In this document: piece by piece, positions 40,228 through 49,691 of the stretch
Position numbering within the stretch: position 1 is the stretch's first letter
Layout: each line of letters starts with the position of its first letter
Assembly: GCA_964019335.1 (NCBI GenBank)
Contig: OZ025650.1
Location: 137,001-201,000, forward strand
Length of the DNA stretch: 64,000 bases
Reading direction: 5' to 3'
Origin: Diplonema japonicum
Lineage: Eukaryota; Euglenozoa; Diplonemea; Diplonemida; Diplonemidae
Made by a program: the position numbers and the translations under genes
The notes under the pieces: model-generated
What the model was told of the DNA's origin: nothing
Seen by the model: the letters and a program-made list of their open reading frames with translations, nothing else
Database searches by the model: none

Positions 40228-41913
40228 CTATTTGAAGTACTTGTCAAAGAAGTCATTGCCCTTGTCGTCCACGATGATGAAGGCAGGGAAGTTCTCAACG
40301 TCGATCTTCCACACAGCCTCCATCCCAAGCTCAGGCATGTCGAGGACTTCAACCTTTCTGATGCAGTTTTTGGCAAGGATGGCAGCAGGGCCACCAACAG
40401 AGCCAAGGTAGAAACCACCGTGCTTTTTGCACGCGTTAGTGACCTGCTTGGACCGGTTCCCCTTTGCGAGGGACACCATGGAAGCCTTCTCAGCCATGAA
40501 GGGGTCGAGGTACGGGTCCATGCGCGCAGCTGTCGTCGGCCCGAAGGATCCAGAAGGCAGCCCTTCAGGTGTCTTCGCCGGACCTGCGTAGTACACCATG
40601 TGGTCCTTGAAGTACTGCGGGATGCCCTCACCCTTCTGGAACCTCTCCAGGATCTTCGCGTGAGCGATGTCCCTCGCCACGATGAGCGTCCCCGTCAGTG
40701 ACAGCCTTGTCGACACTGGGAACTGCGTCAGCAGATTCCGGATCTCATCCATCGGCTGGTTCAGGTCAATCTTCACCTCATCGCCGCCCGCGTCCTCCGA
40801 GTCGGTCACGCACGGTAGGTACTGCGCGGGGTCTGTCTCCAGCTGCTCCAGCCACAGCCCGTCCTTGTTGATCTTCCCTTTGATCTGCCTGTCGGCCGAG
40901 CAAGACACCCCCATGCCCACAGGGCACGATGCACCGTGCCGTGGCAGTCTGATCACCCTCACGTCATGGCAGAAGTACTTCCCACCGAATTGTGCACCCA
41001 TCCCCAGATCCCTCGTCATTTGCAAGATCTCCTGCTCCCACTCCACGTCTCTGTATGCCCTTCCATGCTCGTTGCCCGACGTCGGAAGGTCGTCCAGGTG
41101 TCGTGCAGACGCCAGCTTCACGATCTTCAAGTTCATTTCAGCAGACAGGCCGCCTACAACGAAGGCGAGATGGTATGGAGGGCAGGCAGCAGTCCCGATC
41201 GTCCTGATGTTCTCATCAAGGAACTTTCTCAACCCCTTGGGGTTCAGGAGCGCCTTAGTGCGCTGGTAGAGGAAAGTCTTGTTTGCAGAGCCGCCGCCCT
41301 TTGCCATGAAGAGGAACTTGTACTCATTGCCCTTAGTGGCGTAGAGGTCGACCTGGGCGGGGAGGTTGGTGCCGGTGTTCTGCTCTTTGAACATGTCGAT
41401 CGGGGCGACTTGAGAGTAGCGGAGGTTACGTTCTGTGTAGGTGTCGTAGACACCTTTCGACAGCCACTCAGCATCGTCACCGTCAACGAGGACGTTCTGG
41501 CCTCGCTTGCCCATGATGATGGCAGTGCCAGTGTCCTGACAGGAGGGGAGGACGCCCTCTGCTGCAATGGATGCGTTCTTAAGAAGCTCCAGTGCGACGA
41601 ACCTGTCATTGGACGTCGCTTCGTCATCTTTGATAATATTCGCCAGCTGCTGCAGGTGACCTGGCCTCAGCAGGTGCGACACGTCCTTCATCGCCTCTGC
41701 CGACAGCTTCGCCAGCCCCTCACCCTCCACTTCCAAAAACTCCCTATCCCCCAATTTCACAGTCTTCACATGCTCGCTGCTCACCAACTTGTACGGCGTT
41801 TCATCTGGCTTCACCGGCTCAAATATATCCTGATACTTGAAGGGTTTCACCCTCACGGGCGTTGATGCGCACCTCCTCTGCACCAGCCCGAACACCTTCC
41901 CGCTTGATCTCAT
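40228..41913 (-). CDS. FH: Fumarate hydratase, class I, mitochondrial type
   Basis: 561 residues with a basic, Arg/Ser-rich N-terminus ([18 protein letters not shown]) fitting a mitochondrial presequence. It is the single-chain, oxygen-sensitive [4Fe-4S] class I form, which interconverts fumarate and malate. The three cluster-binding cysteines lie in [19 protein letters not shown] and [10 protein letters not shown]. Other class I blocks are [50 protein letters not shown] and [13 protein letters not shown]. Class I fumarases are typical of kinetoplastids, apicomplexans and several other protists, while animals and plants use class II. Full-length and intronless. Confidence 0.93.
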   Translation of the reverse strand: MRSSGKVFGLVQRRCASTPVRVKPFKYQDIFEPVKPDETPYKLVSSEHVKTVKLGDREFLEVEGEGLAKLSAEAMKDVSHLLRPGHLQQLANIIKDDEATSNDRFVALELLKNASIAAEGVLPSCQDTGTAIIMGKRGQNVLVDGDDAEWLSKGVYDTYTERNLRYSQVAPIDMFKEQNTGTNLPAQVDLYATKGNEYKFLFMAKGGGSANKTFLYQRTKALLNPKGLRKFLDENIRTIGTAACPPYHLAFVVGGLSAEMNLKIVKLASARHLDDLPTSGNEHGRAYRDVEWEQEILQMTRDLGMGAQFGGKYFCHDVRVIRLPRHGASCPVGMGVSCSADRQIKGKINKDGLWLEQLETDPAQYLPCVTDSEDAGGDEVKIDLNQPMDEIRNLLTQFPVSTRLSLTGTLIVARDIAHAKILERFQKGEGIPQYFKDHMVYYAGPAKTPEGLPSGSFGPTTAARMDPYLDPFMAEKASMVSLAKGNRSKQVTNACKKHGGFYLGSVGGPAAILAKNCIRKVEVLDMPELGMEAVWKIDVENFPAFIIVDDKGNDFFDKYFK

Positions 41914-42118
41914 TTTATTTTCTTTCTATTGCAGGTGATCTGACGATTAGATTTAAGGCTTCTTTACTGCAACAGAATAGAGGGGTTAAGGAAAGGAGTG
42001 CACTGTTTGTTTTCGAATCAAATATCTTTGATAGTTAGGGTAGGGTTTTGGGGTGAACACGAGGGGGGGGGACGATATCGCTGCTTGTGGGGCAAGTATC
42101 GAGGCACGTGCTCGTGGC

Positions 42119-44275
42119 CTATGATGAGGTAGTTAAAGAAAGATCACATACCAGCGGGTTCCCGGCAGCGTCGATGGACGTTGCACACCAGGACCCAGTC
42201 GAAGTTTGCACGCATCTACTGAACGTTTCGCCACCAACGCCGAACAAGCTGCTGCACTGCTGCATGTTAATTGTTGTGCACGGAGCGACCTCGCGCCCGG
42301 GCTGCGGAAGACACGAACCCCAGTAATTCCAGTTTGCATCCCAGTAGTTGCAGGACTCTATCCTGTAATCCGCTACATTCGTTGTTCTGTGCTTGCCTAT
42401 CAGCATCGTCCTCTCTAACCCCTCCTTGTTGAATTCATTCCAGTTATGCAATCCTTCACCGTTCGGGTTACCTGTTGCAGCAAAGTTCGTCCAATATCCT
42501 CTCAGGTGTGCTGAAATCTCTCGATTCTCCTGTGACACCTTGAGGACCTTAGGGTGTGTGAAGAGGTAACCAAGCTCGTCGCTGTGCACTGCAAAGCGTT
42601 TTGAACCAGAGAAATGCGCCAAGACTCCTTGGAATACCTTGCCACCGCGCTGAGAGATAGTCCTGGACGTGCGACGTGCAGGACATGCAAACGCAACATC
42701 TGTCTCTACTTGCACCGCTGCGTAGTACCTCCAGTTATGATGACTGTCATCATCAGCCCGTATGTACCTACTGTTGTTCAAGTAGATAGTGCGCAGCTCG
42801 TCATTGGGGTCAACGCCTGGCTGCTCATACGTCTCCGAGAGGTAGGTTTGGAACTGTGCTTCTGTGGGCTGCTTCGGGAGACTGACGGTGTCCTGGACGA
42901 AATCGTACCCGTCGTCTCTCGTGAAGAAGTTCAGCAGCGGTATCGTTCTGTCAAATTTACCCTCTTCGAGGAGCGTCCAAGGAGTTTTCTTCAAAAAATA
43001 GTTGTCGACGATCGGTGCCCACGAGCAGCCGTCCCTGCATGGGACCTCCGAGCTGGACATCCCGCTTGCACTCCCGATCCGTTCCGCAGGTGCTGCGAGC
43101 AAGCAATCCAGCACAGCAGACGAATTCCCACTACACCCCAATGCCCTCGCCAGGTACATGTACGACCTCTCAGCAGCCTGCATCGTCTGCGCCGTCCACG
43201 ACCCAAAGCTCCCGCTCTGAATCGCAGCTCGTGAGAAATACTCATCTCCAAGGTCATTGGTGACAAGGTGGACCGACACAGATCCGCCACCCGCAGATTG
43301 CCCAAACACCATCACCCTCTTTGGATCCCCTCCAAACTTCTTTATATTCTTTTGTATCCAGTCCATAACCATCTTCTGGTCAAGGATTCCATAGTTTCCC
43401 GTGCTACCAGAGTACTTGACGGGTGTGCCCTTCGTCCTATCTCTGAGTGTTTCAGAGCCTAGGAATCCCAGTGCTGCGAGTCGGTACTCTGCAGTGACAA
43501 GGATGACCTTCTCGTTACTCCCTTTGACAAGGTTCTCGCCGTTAAGGTACTCGGTGGTGGGGCCATCGGAGCCCCATGTGTAGCAGCCACCGTGTATAAA
43601 GTACATAACAGGGAGAGGCGAGGAATCAGCTGTCTGTTCCATTTTAGGGACGTAGACATTGAGGTACAAACAGTCTTCGGTCCCCTTGCCGTCTGCGTTC
43701 ATGCATTGCGGTTTGAACGAAGTCGCGTTCAAGACGCCCTCCCACCGAGAGGGGTAGTGGGGAGGCTGCCAGCGGTATTCCCCAACAGGCGGCCTTGCAT
43801 AAGGGATTCCCATGTATGTTGCTACCCCGTTAGACAGCACGCCCCTTACGGTCCCAAACATTGTGGTCACTGTCTCGTGTTCAAGTTCTTCGCCGTTGCT
43901 CGATTCATCGTCACTACTCCCACCTGAAGCAAGTACCAGGGCAGTGACGATGATGGCAACGAAGACTATACCCAATCCAAACACCACCCGCCATACACAC
44001 TTATTGCTCTTCTCTGTTTTTATCCTAGGTGCGTCCTGCAATTCCTCATCTTCTATTTTCCCGTTTCTCAACGCTTCCAGCCCTGCTTCGAGAAACGCCT
44101 CCTCCCTCTGCTTCAACCTCTCCAGCTCGTCCCTCTCAGCAATGGACAGTTCTTCATGATCCATCGCCATCAGCTCAGCGTGCCTATTCTCATCGTCCCT
44201 GGTCCATTCTGGTTCCTCTAACTCACATTCCTCGTCCTTCTCTGCACGAGGCGTGACGGCCTCGATGTCACTCAT
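42119..44275 (-). CDS. Type B carboxylesterase, type II membrane-anchored
   Basis: 718 residues from MSDIEAVTPRAEKDEE; ACACAG lies 12 nt upstream. The N-terminal 90 residues are acidic and cytosolic in style, followed by one membrane helix (VVFGLGIVFVAIIVTALVL) and a lumenal or extracellular alpha/beta-hydrolase of the cholinesterase/carboxylesterase family. Seen: MGIPYARPPVGEYRWQPP, EDCLYLNVYVP, oxyanion HGGCYTWG, nucleophile Ser in FGQSAGGGSVSVHL, an acidic residue in FFTRDDGYDF (Asp where Glu is usual) and His in AVHSDELGYLF. The last 50 residues are Cys-rich (CTTINMQQCSS, CVQTSTGSWC), an unusual addition. An ester-hydrolysing ectoenzyme is likely; the substrate is unknown. Confidence 0.87.
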   Translation of the reverse strand: MSDIEAVTPRAEKDEECELEEPEWTRDDENRHAELMAMDHEELSIAERDELERLKQREEAFLEAGLEALRNGKIEDEELQDAPRIKTEKSNKCVWRVVFGLGIVFVAIIVTALVLASGGSSDDESSNGEELEHETVTTMFGTVRGVLSNGVATYMGIPYARPPVGEYRWQPPHYPSRWEGVLNATSFKPQCMNADGKGTEDCLYLNVYVPKMEQTADSSPLPVMYFIHGGCYTWGSDGPTTEYLNGENLVKGSNEKVILVTAEYRLAALGFLGSETLRDRTKGTPVKYSGSTGNYGILDQKMVMDWIQKNIKKFGGDPKRVMVFGQSAGGGSVSVHLVTNDLGDEYFSRAAIQSGSFGSWTAQTMQAAERSYMYLARALGCSGNSSAVLDCLLAAPAERIGSASGMSSSEVPCRDGCSWAPIVDNYFLKKTPWTLLEEGKFDRTIPLLNFFTRDDGYDFVQDTVSLPKQPTEAQFQTYLSETYEQPGVDPNDELRTIYLNNSRYIRADDDSHHNWRYYAAVQVETDVAFACPARRTSRTISQRGGKVFQGVLAHFSGSKRFAVHSDELGYLFTHPKVLKVSQENREISAHLRGYWTNFAATGNPNGEGLHNWNEFNKEGLERTMLIGKHRTTNVADYRIESCNYWDANWNYWGSCLPQPGREVAPCTTINMQQCSSLFGVGGETFSRCVQTSTGSWCATSIDAAGNPLVCDLSLTTSS

Positions 44276-44346
44276 TGAGGGGGGCAACTGTGTTGTGATC
44301 TCTAAAACACAAAAAAAACAAAGGGAACTATGGTATGCTATACAGT

Positions 44347-45657
44347 TCACCCGGAGGGTGCAATAGAGGGCTGACGAGAATGAGCCACGGAAGGAGCTCG
44401 TGAGGCAACGGAAGGATGCTTTGATTGGGCAACCGAGTGCCTTGAAGCATTGGAAGGCTGCCTAGAAGAAACAACAGATTGCTTAGGGACAGCAAGGGAC
44501 TCTTGCCTTGACTGCGCAATGGATTGCCTGCCTGCTACAGACATACGTTGTGTGGACTCGAAAGGGTCTTCAGCGGCTCCTTCTGAGGCGCTTCCACTTC
44601 CACCACTCGCATCGTCATCTTCAACTTTTTCCTCGTTGTTGATGGTCTCCTCCGCCTCTTTCGCATACGTCAGCTTCTTGATCTCAGACGTGTTCGCTGC
44701 GTAGGCGTCAAGCATGGCGTTGCGCTCCCTCTCCCACTGTTCCTCGCGTGCACTTCTCTCGCATTCTACAGCGTGCAGCAGTTGCATCTCCCTCTCCTGT
44801 TCCTTCCTCCTTTCCTTCTCCCATTCTTCGCGAAGCATGTTCCTCTCTCTCTCCCATTCCCACTCTTTTTGCTTCACGTTCAAGTACCTTTGCTCTTTCT
44901 CCCTTTCCCATTCCCTCACGATCGCTCTCATCTTATCCCTTTCCATCTCGAGCTCTCTTTCCCAGTCTGCCTCCCGCTCTCTTTCTTGCTCCCTCATCCT
45001 CTCTTTTTCGTCGATCCACTGGCGGCGCAGTTCCTCTTTTAACGATTCATACGAACGTTCGCGTTCCCTGTTGTTCTCTTCTTCTTGCATGTTGAGGTAC
45101 TCCCAGTCGCGCTCTCTCATGAGTTCCGTTTCGCGCTCCCTGACACGATCCTTCTGCCGTTCGTTGCGCATCCACAGTTCGTTCTCCCATTCCTTCTCTC
45201 TGATGCGCTGTCTGTCCCACTGAGCGGAGCGGTTGCTAGTGTGCCATACAGACCGTGTTGCATCAAGAGTGAGGAGGTCCTTCTGCATGGTGTGCGTACG
45301 TGCCTCGTTCAGCAGCAGGTCATCGTAAACCATGCGGCGGAAGGCGGCTGTCGTGTCCCTATTGAAATATCCGCCCACGAACTTTTCATGCCTAGGGGCT
45401 GCAGTGTGCGCGTGGATGTTGTTGTCCTCTGTGTAAGGCGTCCCACCATCCAAAAGGTACGAACCAAGCGAACCCTGTGCAGACTTCACGTCACGAGCGT
45501 AGCTCCTTGCATCTTCGCTTTGAAGGTTCGATGTCATCTTGCAACCTTCGTCTTTCTTCTTCGCGCATTTCATTTTCGGGACTTCAAGAAGCCCTTTGTC
45601 GCCAAACTTGTCAAGGAACCCCCTACTGTGAGCGGCCATGCCAGAAGGCATCGTCAT
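44347..45657 (-). CDS. Arg/Glu-rich coiled-coil protein with SRQ/S repeats
   Basis: 436 residues, family not recognised. The N-terminal 150 residues are mixed (MAAHSRGFLDKFGDKGLLEV, RHEKFVGGYFNRDTTAAFRR). About 150-330 is extremely rich in Arg, Glu and Trp in heptad-like EWERE/REREREADWE repeats, likely one long single helix or coiled coil. The C-terminal 80 residues carry repeated SRQPS/SVAQSRxxS units, candidate sites for Arg-directed kinases. TATGTAG lies 12 nt before the ATG. A filamentous or cytoskeletal linker role is possible but only inferred. Confidence 0.65.
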   Translation of the reverse strand: MTMPSGMAAHSRGFLDKFGDKGLLEVPKMKCAKKKDEGCKMTSNLQSEDARSYARDVKSAQGSLGSYLLDGGTPYTEDNNIHAHTAAPRHEKFVGGYFNRDTTAAFRRMVYDDLLLNEARTHTMQKDLLTLDATRSVWHTSNRSAQWDRQRIREKEWENELWMRNERQKDRVRERETELMRERDWEYLNMQEEENNRERERSYESLKEELRRQWIDEKERMREQEREREADWERELEMERDKMRAIVREWEREKEQRYLNVKQKEWEWERERNMLREEWEKERRKEQEREMQLLHAVECERSAREEQWERERNAMLDAYAANTSEIKKLTYAKEAEETINNEEKVEDDDASGGSGSASEGAAEDPFESTQRMSVAGRQSIAQSRQESLAVPKQSVVSSRQPSNASRHSVAQSKHPSVASRAPSVAHSRQPSIAPSG

Positions 45658-45802
45658 CTTGAGGTCCTCCTACATAAAAATGGAGTGGCGGCGCGGTTCA
45701 GAGCGAATATTTCATTTTCCTTTCGCAAGTACACCCACAACCCAATAAGTTACATGCCGAGATATTAATCTTGTAAAAAAAATGTGTCGTAGCAAAATCT
45801 TG

Positions 45803-47996
45803 CTACCGCTTCTTCGCCTTGTCCGGGCGCGTTTTGACCTTCTTGAGATCGGTGCCGCTTTGGAGGAGCTTGACGATCTCCTTGACTTGCGTCAAATGCT
45901 GCTTGAGCTCTGGGTACTCTGCGACAGCCTTCGGGTTCGTTTCTATAAAGCGCACAACGCCCTGTGTGAGCCGGTGATAGTTCTTGTTAGGAAAGAGGTA
46001 ATACCTTGTACTTCGCAACAATGTCCTTCATATCTGTTGTTCCCAGCTTAGCCAATACTTGAGCGTGCCGCATTTCGCCTATCACGTATGCAGGTGCATC
46101 CGATCTGTCAGTTGTGTCATTGAGTCAAGTTTCATACCCCTCAAGCTTCAAGAAGGCTGACCTCTTCGTTGGGTCTGACGTTGCCTTCTGCACTTCTCTG
46201 AACTCCTTTAAAAACCTCTCGGAAAACTTTTCGAAATGCTCCGCAGCCTTCTGGTAGTACGGTTGAGACTTCTCTGCATCCATTCCTTGCGACACGATGA
46301 GCTCGGCAATCTCTTGGCTGATGCACCCGATACCGTAGTGCACCTGGCGGAGAACATTCCTGAACACCAGTTCGTCGAAGCCGTCGTTGAGAAGGACTTG
46401 CAGCAGGTTGAGCCTCTCGTAGCACAGATCCAGTCGTGCGGAGGCGGAGTCGCTGGTGATGCTGATGAAATGCTGGTAGCAACCGATCAGCTGCTGCAGC
46501 TCCAAATGCACCAAGCAATGCCTCTCGCAATCTGTGTCGATGGTGTACTCTGCCATGACCCCTCTGTATAGCTTCGACCCTGTTTCATACAGTTCGATCA
46601 CCACACTCGAATTTCCTACCATCTCCATCTTAGGGGGAGGGATGGGGAGCTTAAAAGACAGTCTCTCGGCAGCTTTCTTGGCGTGCGCAGGGTCTTTTAA
46701 CAAGGCCTCCTCTTCCGGTGGGAGCACCGTGTTCTTATTATCAACCAAGTTGATGATCACACCATCAAGGTTCCCAGGGCGGGAGTCGTTCGAAAGTTCG
46801 TCTGCCTCGGCTTGGAGCAGCAGGAGCAGGTTGAAGCAGTACCTTGCGTACGCAAAGTCGTGTTGCGCATCTAGATCCTGACTCACGCCTCGAGTGTTCA
46901 GTAGCTTGACTGCTTCTAAACAATGCTCGGCGTGCGAAAAATCTTTCACCATTGTGTAATACTCGGCTAGATTAATACAGTTCGCGACCCACTCAGAAGT
47001 GATGTTAGTTGCCCTGTCATCACCCTCCAGTTGTCTCTGGAGTGCCAGGTGGCAGTAGTGGCCTGAGAGGACAGTGTCGCCGTTATTTTTATGCAACTGT
47101 GCCAGACAGCTGCAGGTTTGAGTGAATCGCCTTTCCAGCTGCCCTGCACGAGGTGACCCCTCATCCTTGGACGAGACAGGCAGTGAGGAAGAGTCTGCCG
47201 TTGTACTCATGGAGGGTTTCTCTTGTTGCTCTGCTGCGGTATCTTCGATACCAGTCCCGCTTTTCTTCTTCCTTCGCGCAGCAAGCTTCTGAGCAAACGC
47301 GCTTTGCTGCTCGCCTTTTTCTTGTTCGCGAATCTGAAGGGAGTCCGACGCACGCTTCGACGACTCATTCAGCAGTTCTTGTATCTGGTCGGTCTCCGAA
47401 TCTTTCTTATCGCTTCTGTTGGTTTTCCAGTGGTTGTACACATTCTCTGATTCCTCGAAACACAGAAATGAATAGTTCAGCTCGCCCCAACCCGACCAAA
47501 ACGACCCCATCGTGTTGAAGCACTCCACCATCAGATCTATGTTTTCAAACGATACACTTCCTTTGTACTCGATATCGGTAAAGGAAGGCTTGGTTGCAGT
47601 TTGTCTCTTGTCCTCCAATACAAAGTCAGCGGAGCACAGCGTGGCGCCCACCCTGATCCCGGCAAGGCATGCTTTAATCACTTCTAGCGCCTTGTACCCG
47701 TCTAAAGCAGCGCTCTCTCTGCTGTGGTAACCTGCCAAGAGTAGCGTGGTTTGCAAAGCAAGGCGCTGTGCATGCTTACGCACTTCGCTGCATGACCCGT
47801 CGATCTTTGCAACTATCCTCCTGCGCACCTCTAACACCTCCTTAATGGCATCCATGATATACTGGTTCACATTCATCCTGCCCTCTACCTTCTTCTCCAC
47901 CAGCATTGTCGTGTGAACCACCATGTCCTGGTGCATTTTGTCAAGCTCTGCAATCTCCTCTTCAGGATCCTTGTTGAGAAGGCCACCCCACGACAT
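45803..47996 (-). CDS. KIFBP: KIF-binding protein (KIFBP/KBP homologue)
   Basis: 712 residues from MSWGGLLNKDPEEEIAEL after removing two tiny introns. TPR-like helices and the KBP C-terminal family pattern are visible (NLAEYYTMVKDFSHAEHCLE, YARYCFNLLLLLQAEADE, YYQKAAEHFEKFSERFLKEF). The unspliced frame ends at 46125. Splicing a 33-nt intron gives LEGSDAPAYVIGEMRHAQVL, and a 22-nt intron then gives KYKNYHRLTQGVVRFIETNP to the end, which follows the C-terminus of human KIFBP in length and pattern (RLHSKF.., ..FLVDYCEKHPEA). KIFBP inhibits specific kinesin motors by binding their motor domains; a role in cargo or ciliary transport is likely here. Confidence 0.85.
45983..46004 (-). other. 22-nt intron in KIFBP
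   Basis: Donor GTATTA, acceptor AACAAG, with CTAAC 6 nt before the acceptor. Phase 0. Without removal the frame stops at TAA inside it; with removal the protein continues with the KIFBP C-terminus at the expected spacing. It is the shortest intron in the window. A longer alternative using an upstream GTATTG would delete 18 conserved-length residues. Confidence 0.75.
46105..46137 (-). other. 33-nt intron in KIFBP
   Basis: Donor GTATGA, acceptor CTGACAG. Splits GG|A of a Gly codon. The unspliced frame stops four codons after the donor; splicing opens the frame into the conserved C-terminal region. Confidence 0.8.
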
Positions 47997-48195
47997 GTTA
48001 CCAAGTTGGTAGGTACCTGCAGAGGTGTAATATGCTGCACTACACGAGTTCAGTTCGTATTCAAAAAAAAAAAAGAGGAATGAGAACCTCGAAGCATTCT
48101 GCTCCGAGGGTCGTACTAAACAAAAAAAGGATGTAAGAGATAAAAGACGCCAGTGTTGGTGGCGCCCTGTAAGAAAACCGAGATACAATGGCTAC

Positions 48196-49583
48196 TTACT
48201 TCGGTGTTGGCGAAGCGGGTGCGAATATTTGGATGTGTTTATGGAGACAGACGATGTCGAGGTATTCAGAGAAGGTGATCATTTCGCCGTCAATACTGCA
48301 AATGTTAGGGGTGTTTGGCTTGCCTGTCTCGAGGCGGATGTGCGCGGCTTGCGACATGTGAATTGCGGCGTTAGTCCGGTGGGTGCCAAGCGGCAGCTCG
48401 TTGAATACTCGCAGCTTGTCACCTCTGGAGAGGGACGTGGCGGGAAGGAAACAAAGATCGGCTAGAGAGTCGTCTAAGTACGCGTCCGGCGTAGCTCGCA
48501 ACCCCTTGCCGAAGTACTGAGTGTTGTTGACGAACAGCGTCGTGAAGCTGGTAACAGGGATCACGTAGTTGTCGGCTGTGACCTTTGCGGTGTATGTCTG
48601 CTCCTTCATGACACCCCACACTGCCATTAGGTCGTACCGCAGCGCACCGAACAAGGTTCTCATCCACCCACGCTCACTCGCAATGCCAACGTCACCCACA
48701 AGACCCCAGAAAACACCATTCAGAGAATAAGAGTCAAGGAGCTTCCCGTCAGTAACCCTCAACACATCCATCCACGCGACCGCTCCGTTGGCGATCCGTT
48801 CTGCAGCCACTGTTGCGCTCCATGTTCCCAAGTCGCACATAACAGAGTTCCCCGTTCCGGCGGGGATGAAGCCCATGGGGATTTGCTTTCCGTCGACTCG
48901 CTTCAACATCCCATTCACCATCTCATGGATGGACCCATCCCCGCCCATCACGCACATTGCGTCGTACCCCTCAAGAGGAAGTGTTTGGGCGTACTCCACA
49001 GGGTGCCCCGAGTGTGTAGTCTCCTTGACATCTACCTCCACACCTGCCTCCTTCAGCACTGGTAGCACTTCCGCCTCTAACAGCCCCTTTGCCTTTCCAC
49101 CCCCTCCGTGAGGGTTCACTATCATATACACCTTCTTCACAGTGATCTTCTGCCCTTGACGATCGCCCTGTGTGTTGGAGTATTTTCTTTTTATTGAAAC
49201 AGTTTCAATACCTCCCACACCCGTTTGAACGGGGAATGCTTGTCGGGTGGTACACCCGATATGACGGCACCCGCGCACACAGGTGACAAGGCATGGCAGA
49301 ACCACAACGCGCCTGCCACAAAGAGGATGATAGCTACGGCCAGCATTGCAGTATACGAGTATACAACGTAACATATCAAAAGGACCACAGGCGTCACAAT
49401 GAACAGCATGCAGCATGATAATGCGACGCCATTGAAGCCCGCCGCCCCTTGACACAAACCTGGAACGAGATTGATTCGCTCTCCGGGGTCATCGCTGAAT
49501 TCTAGTGTTAGGTGCCCGCTTCGCTCTGACTGAAGGGCTGTGCTGGCCGGTTGGGGTGGCGGTGCCGGCGCTATCGTTGCCAT
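48196..49583 (-). CDS. Sphingosine/diacylglycerol kinase-like lipid kinase with N-terminal membrane hairpin
   Basis: 447 residues with one 44-nt intron. Exon 1 encodes a short Pro-rich start (MATIAPAPPPQPAST) and two adjacent hydrophobic segments (MLFIVTPVVLLICYVVY and MLAVAIILFVAGALWFCHAL). The intron joins FKRVWE to GDRQGQKITVKKV. The DAGK catalytic fold follows: MIVNPHGGGGKAKG (nucleotide loop), VMGGDGSIHEMVNGM (GGDG motif), GFIPAGTGN, DVLRVTDGKLLDSYS and NICSIDGEMI. These enzymes phosphorylate sphingoid bases, ceramide or diacylglycerol at membranes. The TAA stop overlaps a GTAAGT donor; a 33-nt intron (48167-48199) would extend the protein by about 34 hydrophobic residues, so the C-terminus is slightly uncertain. 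Confidence 0.85.
49168..49211 (-). other. 44-nt intron in the lipid kinase gene
   Basis: Donor GTATTG, acceptor ACACAG, phase 0. Reading through meets TAA within 7 codons. Removal fuses the membrane hairpin exon to the DAGK catalytic exon. Confidence 0.8.
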
Positions 49584-49691
49584 GCAACCCTGTAGAGACT
49601 TACCCTGGGACAAGCAAGGTTTAAAAAAAAAAAAAAAGGAGATAAACAACTAATACTGTTATTTTCACATTAAGGTGTAAATGAAACCCAT

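Noticed and set aside
45803-46021. A separate 72-residue gene downstream of KIFBP
   Set aside because: It has no ATG start, and its sequence completes the KIFBP C-terminus after two introns.
49191-49649. A separate small two-helix membrane protein upstream of the lipid kinase
   Set aside because: A GT..AG intron joins it in frame to the kinase catalytic exon, whose own unspliced N-terminus is non-conserved Cys-rich filler.
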